Assembly: GCA_958427975.1 (NCBI GenBank)
Contig: CAUAEH010000015.1
Location: 1 to 40,510, forward strand
Length of the DNA: 40,510 nt
DNA from: an uncultured Collinsella sp.
Lineage (GTDB): Bacteria; Actinomycetota; Coriobacteriia; Coriobacteriales; Coriobacteriaceae
Direction of reading: 5' to 3'
Made by a program: the position numbers and the translations under genes. Shown here one piece after another: positions 25,150-32,715 of the stretch (position 1 is its first letter; every line of letters begins with the position of its first letter). Under the pieces are notes generated by a model. It had not been told where the DNA came from and did not search any database. It saw only the letters and a list, made by a program, of their open reading frames with translations.

Positions 25150-25942
25150 GCTTGATCACCTCTTTTGCAAGGTTCATATACGCTTTTGCACCCTTATTTT
25201 GAGGTGCATAGGTAATTACCGGTTCTCCAAAAGACGGAGCTTCGGAGATTTTAACCGTACGGGGGATCAGCGTCTTAAACGCCTTATCACCAAAGTACGA
25301 TTGAACCTCCTCAACAACCTGATTCGATAGAGAAGTACGCGAGTCATACATGGTCATAAGCACACCATAGGTGTCTAAGCCTTTGTTCAGACGTGATTTG
25401 ACCATCTTCATTGACTCAAGCAGCTTCGTAACGCCCTCGAGTGCATAATACTCGCATTGGATCGGAATCAAAACGCTGTCTGCTGCGGTCAAGGCGTTGA
25501 TAGTAAGCAGGCCGAGCGAGGGGGGACAGTCAATGAAAATAAAATCGAACTCGTCCTGAATCGGCTCAAGCAAATCTTTGAGGCGGGTTTCACGAGCGAT
25601 TGCGCTTACGAGCTCAATTTCCGCGCCTGCAAGCTGAATTGTAGCCGGAATAACGAATACCTTTTTACAATTTGTATCAAGAACAAGTGATTCTGCCGGC
25701 ACATCATTCAACAATGCATCATAGATGCAGTGATCAAGGTCTTCTTTTTCAATTCCGAATCCACTGGTGCTGTTTCCCTGCGGATCAAAATCGACAATCA
25801 GTGTCTTACGACCCTGCTCACCCAGTGCCGCTGCAAGGTTTACAGCCGTCGTTGACTTACCGACGCCGCCTTTTTGATTGATGATTGCAATGATACGCGT
25901 GTCTCTTGCGCTCTTAGAACGCTTAACGTCGCGAAATCCCAC
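25142..25942 (-). CDS. parA: Chromosome partition ATPase ParA (Soj)
   Basis: The 266-residue P-loop ATPase carries the deviant Walker A KGGVGKSTT, the signature DFDPQGNSTSG and DCPPSLGLLT, all typical of chromosomal ParA/Soj. The start is a GTG at 25942 with GGAGGG five bases upstream. ParA is recruited by ParB-parS complexes and moves origins. It sits between three parS sites and parB, the normal chromosomal arrangement. Confidence 0.96.
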   Translation of the reverse strand: MGFRDVKRSKSARDTRIIAIINQKGGVGKSTTAVNLAAALGEQGRKTLIVDFDPQGNSTSGFGIEKEDLDHCIYDALLNDVPAESLVLDTNCKKVFVIPATIQLAGAEIELVSAIARETRLKDLLEPIQDEFDFIFIDCPPSLGLLTINALTAADSVLIPIQCEYYALEGVTKLLESMKMVKSRLNKGLDTYGVLMTMYDSRTSLSNQVVEEVQSYFGDKAFKTLIPRTVKISEAPSFGEPVITYAPQNKGAKAYMNLAKEVIKRA

Positions 25943-25981
25943 GGTCCCTCCTGGTGTGTATTAAAGCTGTCAAACGGAGGA

Positions 25982-25997
25982 TGTTTCACGTGAAACA
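25982..25997. promoter_or_regulatory. parS site 1
   Basis: TGTTTCACGTGAAACA, a perfect palindrome and an exact match to the bacterial parS consensus. It lies just upstream of the parA start. Confidence 0.97.
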
Positions 25998-26020
25998 TTC
26001 CGATTCGATATCAACCGCCA

Positions 26021-26036
26021 TGTTTCACGTGAAACA
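26021..26036. promoter_or_regulatory. parS site 2
   Basis: A second exact TGTTTCACGTGAAACA. The spacing between site 1 and site 2 is 39 bp start to start. Confidence 0.97.
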
Positions 26037-26059
26037 CCGCAAGTTGTTAGTATCCATTA

Positions 26060-26075
26060 TGTTTCACGTGAAACA
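26060..26075. promoter_or_regulatory. parS site 3
   Basis: A third exact TGTTTCACGTGAAACA, one base from the rsmG stop codon and again 39 bp from its neighbour. The equal spacing suggests cooperative ParB loading. Confidence 0.97.
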
Positions 26076-26076
26076 T

Positions 26077-26814
26077 CTAGGCAAGCGGATTCTTCTTTGC
26101 CATGCCATTTGCACGAGGCAATGAGACGGATGCTGGATGACTCTTCTTAAGAACAATGAACTCCCTGTGGCCCAGGCCCTCAGGCAAATCGATAGCGTCA
26201 TTCAGAAGCAAAGTAAAGCCGCAAATCTTTGCAGCTGACATGCCAGAAGCAAGCTCCTCATCCGAAGGATTGCCCTTGGTGATAACAAATAGCCCTCCAT
26301 CCTTGAGGTACGGAGCCGCATACTCAACAAGAATCGGTAGAGGGGCCAGTGCGCGGGCGGTTACAACAGAGAACTGCTTCTTATGGCTTCGAGCATATTC
26401 TTCAAGACGATTATGAACCGCATGAGCACGTTTCAATCCAAGAGCATGGACAAAGGAATTAACAGCATCAACCTTCTTGCCAACAGAGTCAATATAAGTA
26501 GCTTTACGATGCGTGGTTATGGTTAATGGAATACCAGGGAAGCCCGCACCTGTTCCCATATCGAGCAAAGCTCCCTCAGGAGCCTTATTGATATATGGGA
26601 GCAAAACAAGTGAGTCAAGGATATGAAGTACTGCAGCACCTTCTACGTTAAGAATACGGGTGAGATTGGTTGTCTTATTTGTTTCAAGAACCAAATCCAA
26701 ATGCTGGATACATTTCCTCAGCTCAACATCAGTTACGCTCAAGGAATACTCTTTGCAATAGGAAGTTAGACGACTCAACATCTCGTCAGCCTGCTGATCA
26801 GTAAGTACTAACAA
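26077..26814 (-). CDS. rsmG: 16S rRNA (guanine-527-N7) methyltransferase
   Basis: RsmG (GidB) methylates N7 of G527 in 16S rRNA; loss causes low-level streptomycin resistance in several bacteria. The SAM-binding motif is DMGTGAGFPGIPL, and VTARALAPLPILVEY is a second family signature. The frame opens at a TTG at 26862 that lies directly after the terminator at 26861-26890, which is implausible. A TTG at 26814 has AAAGGAG six bases upstream and gives 245 residues (MLVLTDQQAD), close to family size, so I prefer it. It leads the rsmG-parA-parB-ytxH operon. Confidence 0.93.
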   Translation of the reverse strand: MLVLTDQQADEMLSRLTSYCKEYSLSVTDVELRKCIQHLDLVLETNKTTNLTRILNVEGAAVLHILDSLVLLPYINKAPEGALLDMGTGAGFPGIPLTITTHRKATYIDSVGKKVDAVNSFVHALGLKRAHAVHNRLEEYARSHKKQFSVVTARALAPLPILVEYAAPYLKDGGLFVITKGNPSDEELASGMSAAKICGFTLLLNDAIDLPEGLGHREFIVLKKSHPASVSLPRANGMAKKNPLA

Positions 26815-26860
26815 CGAAAGCTCCTTTCTGACAAAAATCAGTGTATCGAGAACTTTTGAC

Positions 26861-26890
26861 AAAAAAAAGGGACGTGGAAACCACGTCCCC
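26861..26890 (-). terminator. Terminator after jag
   Basis: On the minus strand GGGGACGTGG-TTT-CCACGTCCC is followed by eight T, a textbook terminator that separates the rpmH-jag operon from rsmG-parAB. Confidence 0.92.
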
Positions 26891-26910
26891 TTAGCATAAG
26901 CTCGAGTAGA

Positions 26911-27480
26911 TTATCGAGCAACAATCACTACATGGCGATCAGGGTCAGAACCCTCAGAATGAGTATCGACCGCATCATTGCCGCGAAGTGCAATGTGAAC
27001 CAGTCGTCGCTCGTAGGCATTCATGGGCGGAAGCGAAACACTCTTGTGAGTGCGGATGGCGCGCTCGGCAGCAGACTGAGCCATGGAGGCAACCTTGTCC
27101 TGACGGCGGCTCTTGTATCCCTCGACGTCCACTACAACCGGATACCTAAAGCCAAGCTTGCGGCTCACCAGCAAAGAGAACATAACCTGAAGGGCATCAA
27201 GGGTGCGACCATGACGGCCAATGAGAACAGCAAGATCGGGAGCCGTTACATCCAGAATCAGCTCACCCTCGTCACCCTCATACTCATCGATGGGAGAGTT
27301 GGCGGCATCGAAGTGCGAAAGGATGGAACGCAGGATGGAAATCGCAACATCGGCAATGGTGTCGAGCTCCTCATCGGTCAGCTCTTCACCAGCCTTGTAG
27401 CGCTGTGCAATCTCGGGATAATCGCCCGCGACCTGCGGGGCAACCTCCTCAAGCATATCCTCGATGATCTCTTCAGACAT
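26911..27480 (-). CDS. jag: Jag/KhpB-like RNA-binding protein (KH and R3H)
   Basis: The 189-residue protein has an N-terminal part with acidic Glu-rich helices, a KH domain with the GxxG loop in LIGRHGRTLDALQ, and a C-terminal R3H domain with NAYERRLVHIAL. KhpB with its partner KhpA binds RNAs and affects cell division and envelope synthesis in Gram-positives. The ATG at 27480 has GGAG six bases upstream; the open frame adds four residues not needed. It follows yidC in the usual order and ends at a strong terminator. Confidence 0.93.
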   Translation of the reverse strand: MSEEIIEDMLEEVAPQVAGDYPEIAQRYKAGEELTDEELDTIADVAISILRSILSHFDAANSPIDEYEGDEGELILDVTAPDLAVLIGRHGRTLDALQVMFSLLVSRKLGFRYPVVVDVEGYKSRRQDKVASMAQSAAERAIRTHKSVSLPPMNAYERRLVHIALRGNDAVDTHSEGSDPDRHVVIVAR

Positions 27481-27524
27481 ATCGTACTCCAAAAGTTAGG
27501 TACCTAAATAAGATTGATATCCCA

Positions 27525-28295
27525 CTACTTCTTCTTGTGCGGGCGCGGCTTCTTCTCTCGACGAGTGACCTCAACCTGCAGCGGCGCGTTCTTAAGCCGC
27601 TCCTCCTCATCGGCCTTGGCCTTCTCGATAACCTTCTGCGTCACAAAAATCTGCTGGATAACCTGCCAAGCAGACGAGACGTCGTAGTACAGCAGAACAC
27701 CAACGGGAAGGCTCCAGCCCATCCAAAGCATCATGACCGTCATGACAACAGCCATCATACGCATGCTCTGAGCCTGCTGGCCGGTCTGGTTGCGCGACAT
27801 ATAGAGCTGCGGAATCAGGGTCAGGACGGCGAACAGAATCAGGCAGACCAGCGCAGGCAGCGCAACCATAAAGCCATCGGCAAAGGAAGCGCTCGGCGTG
27901 GTGGTCAGGTCGGGCAGGATGTTGAAGAACGAGAACGTGCCGTCGTTAAAGTACTGCGGCAGGTTGCGCAGCAATGTATACAGGGCGAACAGGATAGGCA
28001 TCTGAATCAGCAGCGGCAGACAGCCAGCCATGGGGTTGAACTTGTTCTCGCTGTAGAACTTCTGCATCTCCTCGGCCTGACGCTGGGGATCGTCGGCATA
28101 GCGCTCCTGGATCTCGAGCATCTTGGGCTGCAGCACCTGCATGCGAGCCGTCGACTTGGTCGACTTGAGCATAAGCGGCGTCAGCAGCAGACGGATGATG
28201 ACCACCAGGATGATGATGGACAGGCCCCAGTCGACCGCAAAGGTCTGGATGAGCTTGAGCAGCTCGAAAAGAATGTTAACGATCCAATCCCACAT
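27525..28295 (-). CDS. yidC: Membrane protein insertase YidC
   Basis: The 256-residue YidC/Oxa1 family protein inserts membrane proteins, with or without SecYEG. It has five hydrophobic segments and the conserved Arg of the cavity in VVIIRLLLTPLMLKSTKS. There is no lipoprotein signal and no large periplasmic domain. The C-terminus ends in a basic tail (VTRREKKPRPHKKK), as is common in actinobacteria, which binds the ribosome. GGAGG lies nine bases before the start. It sits between yidD and jag in the conserved order. Confidence 0.96.
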   Translation of the reverse strand: MWDWIVNILFELLKLIQTFAVDWGLSIIILVVIIRLLLTPLMLKSTKSTARMQVLQPKMLEIQERYADDPQRQAEEMQKFYSENKFNPMAGCLPLLIQMPILFALYTLLRNLPQYFNDGTFSFFNILPDLTTTPSASFADGFMVALPALVCLILFAVLTLIPQLYMSRNQTGQQAQSMRMMAVVMTVMMLWMGWSLPVGVLLYYDVSSAWQVIQQIFVTQKVIEKAKADEEERLKNAPLQVEVTRREKKPRPHKKK

Positions 28296-28324
28296 GTAAG
28301 TTTTCCTCCGATAGCGAGTGCCCG

Positions 28325-28549
28325 CTAGGGCACAGGGTCATAACCGCCGACGTGCAGGGGATTGCAGCGAGCGATGCGCCTCACGGCAAGCCAGCAGCCT
28401 CTCAAAACACCGTGCTTCTCAATCGCCTGGATGGCGTATTGCGAGCACGTTGGGTAATAAATGCAGGCGTCAGGCAATAAGGGCGAAATAACCTGTTGAT
28501 ATATGCGAATAGGAGCGATGGCAACACGTCGCAAAACGTGATTGCTCAT
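28325..28549 (-). CDS. yidD: Membrane protein insertion efficiency factor YidD
   Basis: The 74-residue protein has the YidD core ISPLLPDACIYYPTCSQYA and IEKHGVLRGCWLAVRRI, with the conserved cysteines, and the C-terminal CNPLHVGGYDPV. It probably acts with YidC at the membrane. The start overlaps the end of rnpA by four bases (ATGA-type), so the two are coupled. Confidence 0.96.
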   Translation of the reverse strand: MSNHVLRRVAIAPIRIYQQVISPLLPDACIYYPTCSQYAIQAIEKHGVLRGCWLAVRRIARCNPLHVGGYDPVP

Positions 28550-28884
28550 CGCTCCTCCCCGGCAACGCCGGCGCGCTTCATAAGCGAACGCAACGCCTTG
28601 TCCATCTCCTGCGGCGAGGAAACCCTCGTCTTGGGAGTTGCAAACAAGATGATGTCATAACCCGCAACGGGAAATCCGCAGCTGCGGGCGGCCTCGCGCA
28701 TCACACGCTTAGATCGGTTGCGCACGACGGCACAACCGAGTCGCTTAGCACCAACGAAGGCGACCCTTCCGGAGTCGCCTTCACCAACCGATTCACATAT
28801 GGTCATTCGAATAAGAGGGTGATTGAAACGACGCCCCTGACTGAACACATGCTCGAAATCTTGCCGAGACTTAATAGTCTTCAT
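28546..28884 (-). CDS. rnpA: Ribonuclease P protein component
   Basis: The 112-residue basic protein helps RNase P RNA bind pre-tRNA 5' leaders. The RNR signature appears as KRLGCAVVRNRSKRVMREA, with the central RNR at the usual place. It starts 20 bp after rpmH and overlaps yidD by four bases. The M1 RNA gene is not in this window. Confidence 0.96.
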   Translation of the reverse strand: MKTIKSRQDFEHVFSQGRRFNHPLIRMTICESVGEGDSGRVAFVGAKRLGCAVVRNRSKRVMREAARSCGFPVAGYDIILFATPKTRVSSPQEMDKALRSLMKRAGVAGEER

Positions 28885-28904
28885 GCGAGATGTGTGTATC
28901 GCTG

Positions 28905-29039
28905 CTAGACAGTGAGACGCTTGCGGCCCTTGGCGCGACGACGGGCGAGCACGGCACGACCACCCTTAGTGGCCATACGGGCACGGAAGCCATGGGTCTT
29001 GGCACGCTTACGCTTATTAGGCTGATACGTACGCTTCAT
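28905..29039 (-). CDS. rpmH: 50S ribosomal protein L34
   Basis: The 44-residue protein begins MKRTYQPNKRKRAKTHGF, the L34 signature. A strong GGAGGAA precedes the ATG at 29039, and the open frame to 29099 is not used. It is the first gene of the minus-strand block, beside the likely origin. Confidence 0.98.
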   Translation of the reverse strand: MKRTYQPNKRKRAKTHGFRARMATKGGRAVLARRRAKGRKRLTV

Positions 29040-29099
29040 CTTAAGTTCCTCCTGCTGCATTTCGAGTGTCCGCGGGGACGCGGACGCAGATATAGACAC

Positions 29100-29384
29100 G
29101 TGAGCTTGAAGATTGTAGGGAAATCAATGTTCAAATGTCAAGAAATCAAAGGTAAAAGGTTGCGCAGTTCACACGGTTCCCCCATAAGCACAACCGAAAT
29201 TTGCGCCTCATGGCAACCTTTCACGATATTTCATCGAGTTTTCAACAGGTCATGTTGGCAATGTTGAGAACTTTTCACCCGTTTTCCAAAGTTTTCAACA
29301 AGTTTTGAAAAGTTGTCGAAAGATGAGAAACGTTGCACGGTGAGCTACTATTTGTTCGAAACCTTTTGAAAGATTGCGAGCGGC
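29100..29384. other. Candidate oriC segment between divergent rpmH and the ATPase-dnaA operon
   Basis: This gap lies where gene orientation switches. It has two exact copies of TTTTCAACA (29239-29247, 29292-29300), related TGTTGAGAA (29262-29270), and TTGAAAAGTTGTCGAAA (29305-29321), which recurs at 32495-32511 with one change. These look like DnaA boxes of an altered consensus (E. coli TTATCCACA differs at two positions). The gap also carries the promoters of rpmH and the ATPase-dnaA operon. Whether it is the true unwinding site cannot be decided from sequence alone. Confidence 0.6.
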
Positions 29385-30737
29385 ATGTCTGACGACTTTT
29401 ACACCATGGTCGATTCCGGAGACCCGGCACCCGACAACGAGCACATCACCGGCGTGCGCGAAGAGCGTGCGGAAGGCGAGCAGACGACCACGCAGGCGCC
29501 AAAAGCCATGTACGCCGCGCGCATCGCCGTCTATGATGACATGCTGTCGACACCGCGGGTGATCGTCATTGATCCGCAAGATGTCCGCACGTATTTGGAA
29601 GAGACGACCAACACCGTCTACCAGTGCATGAAAGAACAAGGTGGCCATATCTCGCTCATGGTCATCCGCGAGATTGTCGAAAACTTTATCCACGCACACT
29701 TTGCCGAGCCCATCATCTCGATTCTGGACGGCGGAGACACCATCCGCTTTGCTGACCAAGGACCCGGCATCGACGACAAGGAACGTGCTTTCGACTTTGG
29801 CGTTACCAGCGCAAACAGCAAGATGAAGCGCTATATCCGTGGAACCGGAGCAGGGTTTCCCATGGTGCAGGAGTATTTGGAAAACGCCGGCGGTGCCGTA
29901 TCCATCGAGGACAACATGGGCAACGGCACCGTGGTTACGGTAAGCCTGAACCCTAAACGAGTGCAGGAAATCGAGCGTGCCGGCGGACGCGGTGCTGCCG
30001 TGCGGCCCGAGACGGAGCAGCCCACATATCCCCTACCGGGAGCTTTTGCGCAGCAGCCCATGGCAACGCAGCAGATGCAGCCCCCCGTGGGGCAGATGCA
30101 GCAGCCCGGAATGCTTCCTACACGAGAGCCCCAGGCGGCATCGATGTCGATGCCGCCAAACATGCCAGAGGCCATACCGCTGGCGGATCAGGATGCAGTA
30201 ACAATGCGGCAGGCGACGGGGGCACCGGGTGGCCAGCAAATGGGCTATCAGCCGTACCAACAGGGATATCCATATCAGCAGATGCCGCCACTGGGGTATG
30301 GCCAGCAGTTCCCGCAGCAGTACCAGCAGGGATATCAGCAGCCGTACCAGCAGATGCCGCAGCAGCAGTACAACCCCTGGGCCCAGCAGATGCCTCCGCA
30401 GCCTTACCAACAGTGGCCTCAAAGTTTTCAACAGCAAATGCCGCCGATGCAGAGTTCTCAACAACCAGCAGCTCAAATGATGTATCCTAATGCAGCAAAT
30501 CAGTATGCGCAGCCACAACCGAACGTGTTCGTAAGCGATCGCGGCAACGCCGCGCTGGGCTATCTGGCGCAAAATCAAGCGTGCGGTGCAACCGATCTGG
30601 CGAGGGCGTTTGGAAACTCGGCCCCCACTTGGTCACGCACGCTCAATGACTTGGCGCAGGCCGGCTTGGTCATCAAGCATGGCCAGAAATACCATCTGAC
30701 CGAACTCGGCGCCGCTCGCGTGCGAGCTCAGAGCTAA
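29385..30737 (+). CDS. GHKL ATPase with Gln/Pro-rich linker and winged helix, upstream of dnaA
   Basis: The 450-residue protein has an N-terminal GHKL (histidine-kinase-like) ATPase fold: N-box REIVENFIHA with Asn100, G1 box DQGPGID (124-130) and G2 box GTGAGF (153-158). There is no HisKA helix or phospho-histidine, so it is not a normal kinase. Residues about 213-380 form a Gln/Pro/Tyr/Met-rich, prion-like low-complexity linker. Residues about 383-450 look like a winged helix (LGYLAQNQACGATDLARAFG, then SRTLNDLAQAGLVIKHG). dnaA follows after 15 bp, so it is probably co-transcribed. No characterised family is recognised. A role in controlling dnaA expression or origin activity is inferred from position and domains. 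The start at 29385 has only a weak ribosome binding site. Confidence 0.88.
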   Translation: MSDDFYTMVDSGDPAPDNEHITGVREERAEGEQTTTQAPKAMYAARIAVYDDMLSTPRVIVIDPQDVRTYLEETTNTVYQCMKEQGGHISLMVIREIVENFIHAHFAEPIISILDGGDTIRFADQGPGIDDKERAFDFGVTSANSKMKRYIRGTGAGFPMVQEYLENAGGAVSIEDNMGNGTVVTVSLNPKRVQEIERAGGRGAAVRPETEQPTYPLPGAFAQQPMATQQMQPPVGQMQQPGMLPTREPQAASMSMPPNMPEAIPLADQDAVTMRQATGAPGGQQMGYQPYQQGYPYQQMPPLGYGQQFPQQYQQGYQQPYQQMPQQQYNPWAQQMPPQPYQQWPQSFQQQMPPMQSSQQPAAQMMYPNAANQYAQPQPNVFVSDRGNAALGYLAQNQACGATDLARAFGNSAPTWSRTLNDLAQAGLVIKHGQKYHLTELGAARVRAQS

Positions 30738-30752
30738 AGAACGGGAGAGACA

Positions 30753-32477
30753 GTGGACGAGGAAGCAAGCATCATCCTGGGGGATGCCATCGCCTTTTGC
30801 CAGCGCGACGGCCAAGATGCACGCCTCATCAACATGCTGGGGCAATCGCGCGCCATAAGCCTGACCGAAGATACGCTCACGATCGAGGCCCCCTCGCGCT
30901 TTGCCATCGCGCAGCTCAAAAAGCATCAGCCGACTATTGAGGCTTATCTGGAAGAAATCGCCTTTGCACCGATCGCGCTCGACATCGTGGCACCGCAAGG
31001 CGTCGCGACGGAATCCGCCGCCGCGACGGCGCCCGCCACGGCTCCCGCTGCTTCCCCGGCGGTGCCGGCCTCCGCAGGCGACGTGTCGACAATCGAGCAC
31101 CAGCACAGCGATGTTTCCCGTGAAACCATGGCACCGTTGCCGACCGCGGCGGCGACGTCAACGAACGCACCCGTCACGCACATGCCCATCGCTCACGACG
31201 CAGCGGCGGGCGCGGATTCGGGCATTGCAATCAAGAACACGCTCTCGGCCGATGATTTTCGTCGCATGATGAACCAGATGAAGGGCGGAGCGCCGACCAA
31301 ATCCACGCAAACTGCGACCCCCGCTTCACCCGTGCCAGTACCGACCGTGCCGGCCGAGCAGAATACGGATGGAGCCCCGCTCGCCGCGAACTCAAAATTT
31401 ACCTTTGAGAACTTTGTCTACGGACCCGAGAACAGCCATGCCTATCGCTCGGCACTCAAGTTTGCCGCCCTCGCGGACGAGCGCGGCACGTGCACATCGC
31501 TGTTCATCTACGGCAAATCGGGCCTGGGCAAGACGCACCTGCTGCTTGCCATCAAAAACGAGCTCGCCGAGAAGTCGCCCGAGATCAAGGTCAAGTATGC
31601 AAACTCCCAGGCGTATCTGGACGACCTGATGACCGAGTTCGACCGTCAAAAGAAGAGCAACGCCCCCATCATGCAGGCGTACCACGGCGTGGACGTGCTC
31701 ATCATCGATGACATCCAAAACATCATAGGCAAGCGCGCGAGCGTGGACTACTTTTTCCAGCTCATGGACGAGTTCATCCGCAACAACAAGAAGGTCGTCA
31801 TCGCGGCAGACCGCGCCCCCAAGGACCTGAGCATGGACGAGCGTCTGACCAGCCGCTTCAACGCCGGCATGCTCTGCCTGGTCGCAGAGCCCAGCTACGA
31901 GATGAAATACAAGATCTTGCAGCGCTATTACGAGAACACCATCGCCGCCGCTCCCGAGGCAGGCGACGACTCGCTGCTGGCGGCCTATGGGGGCGACGGC
32001 GGGCACCTGACCGACGAGCACTTTAAACACATGGCCGAGGTCTCGGGCACCAACATCCGCGAACTCGAGAGCTTTTGCGAGCGCTGCGCCGGCGAGGCGG
32101 GCGACCGCGAGCGCGAGGGCGGGGAACTCACCTTTGACGATATCGACGCCATCGCCAGCCAGTACTTTGACACATCGGCCAAAAAGATCAACGTCCAGAC
32201 GGTTCAGTCCGTCATCGAAGAGCAGTACGGCGTGACGCACGAGGAGCTCATCGGCCCGCGTCGCAACGCCAATATCGCCAAAGCACGCCATATCGCTATC
32301 TACCTGGCCATCGAGATGTGCGAGATGACGACCACGGCGGTGGGCGCCGAATTTGGCAACCGCAACCACTCGACCGTCAGCACGAGCTACAAAAAGGTCC
32401 AGAAGATGATCCAGGAAGACCGCACCGTCACCGAAGACCTTAAGTCGCTGCGCGATAAAATTACACTGCGCTCGTAG
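30753..32477 (+). CDS. dnaA: Chromosomal replication initiator DnaA
   Basis: The 574-residue DnaA has domain I (about 1-80), a long Ala/Pro/Thr-rich linker (about 81-212), an AAA+ domain with Walker A GKSGLGKT (254-261) and Walker B VLIIDD (315-320), and a domain IV DNA-binding region (about 480-570). The DNA-reading signature is FGNRNHSTV (534-542), where most DnaA proteins have FGGRDHTTV. Asp becomes Asn538 and Thr becomes Ser540. The basic loop is GPRRNANIAKARH rather than the usual form ending in ARPRQ. A GTG start at 30753 has GGGAGA upstream. A parS-like sequence lies in the linker at 31112-31127. The changes suggest a modified DnaA box, discussed in findings. Confidence 0.97.
   Translation: MDEEASIILGDAIAFCQRDGQDARLINMLGQSRAISLTEDTLTIEAPSRFAIAQLKKHQPTIEAYLEEIAFAPIALDIVAPQGVATESAAATAPATAPAASPAVPASAGDVSTIEHQHSDVSRETMAPLPTAAATSTNAPVTHMPIAHDAAAGADSGIAIKNTLSADDFRRMMNQMKGGAPTKSTQTATPASPVPVPTVPAEQNTDGAPLAANSKFTFENFVYGPENSHAYRSALKFAALADERGTCTSLFIYGKSGLGKTHLLLAIKNELAEKSPEIKVKYANSQAYLDDLMTEFDRQKKSNAPIMQAYHGVDVLIIDDIQNIIGKRASVDYFFQLMDEFIRNNKKVVIAADRAPKDLSMDERLTSRFNAGMLCLVAEPSYEMKYKILQRYYENTIAAAPEAGDDSLLAAYGGDGGHLTDEHFKHMAEVSGTNIRELESFCERCAGEAGDREREGGELTFDDIDAIASQYFDTSAKKINVQTVQSVIEEQYGVTHEELIGPRRNANIAKARHIAIYLAIEMCEMTTTAVGAEFGNRNHSTVSTSYKKVQKMIQEDRTVTEDLKSLRDKITLRS
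31112..31127. promoter_or_regulatory. Degenerate parS-like site inside dnaA
   Basis: TGTTTCCCGTGAAACC matches parS at 14 of 16 positions and encodes DVSRET in the low-complexity linker of DnaA. ParB binding here would place ParB beside the initiator gene, but this may be chance coding sequence. Confidence 0.5.
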
Positions 32478-32715
32478 GGAAATAGAGACACCTGTTGAAA
32501 ACTTGTCGAAACCACGGGCATAAGGTGTCTAAAACCCAACCCGCGGTGATGAAAAGTTTTGCGCAGGTTTTGAACGTGGAAAACCACCCCTGTTGCACAC
32601 AGGTTGCTGTCGATTCTCTTTTTGGGTCTGACCTGCGTCTTTGGGAGTAATCAACAGTTTCGTCAGTGCTATTACTATTATTAAGATATTTATATCTATA
32701 GAAAGGTATTAAAAG
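32478..32715. other. dnaA-dnaN gap, candidate oriC with AT-rich unwinding region
   Basis: The 238-bp gap has TGTTGAAAA at 32493-32501 within TTGAAAACTTGTCGAAA (32495-32511), a near copy of the segment upstream of the ATPase gene. A strongly AT-rich stretch follows at about 32669-32715 with ATTACTATTATTAAGA, a plausible DNA-unwinding element. It also must hold the dnaN promoter and ribosome binding site (AAAGG). It could be the unwinding site in a bipartite origin. Confidence 0.6.

Noticed and set aside
29385..30737. A normal sensor histidine kinase in front of dnaA
   Set aside because: The GHKL ATPase motifs are there, but a HisKA helix with phospho-acceptor His and any membrane segment are missing, so it is described as an ATPase/winged-helix protein.
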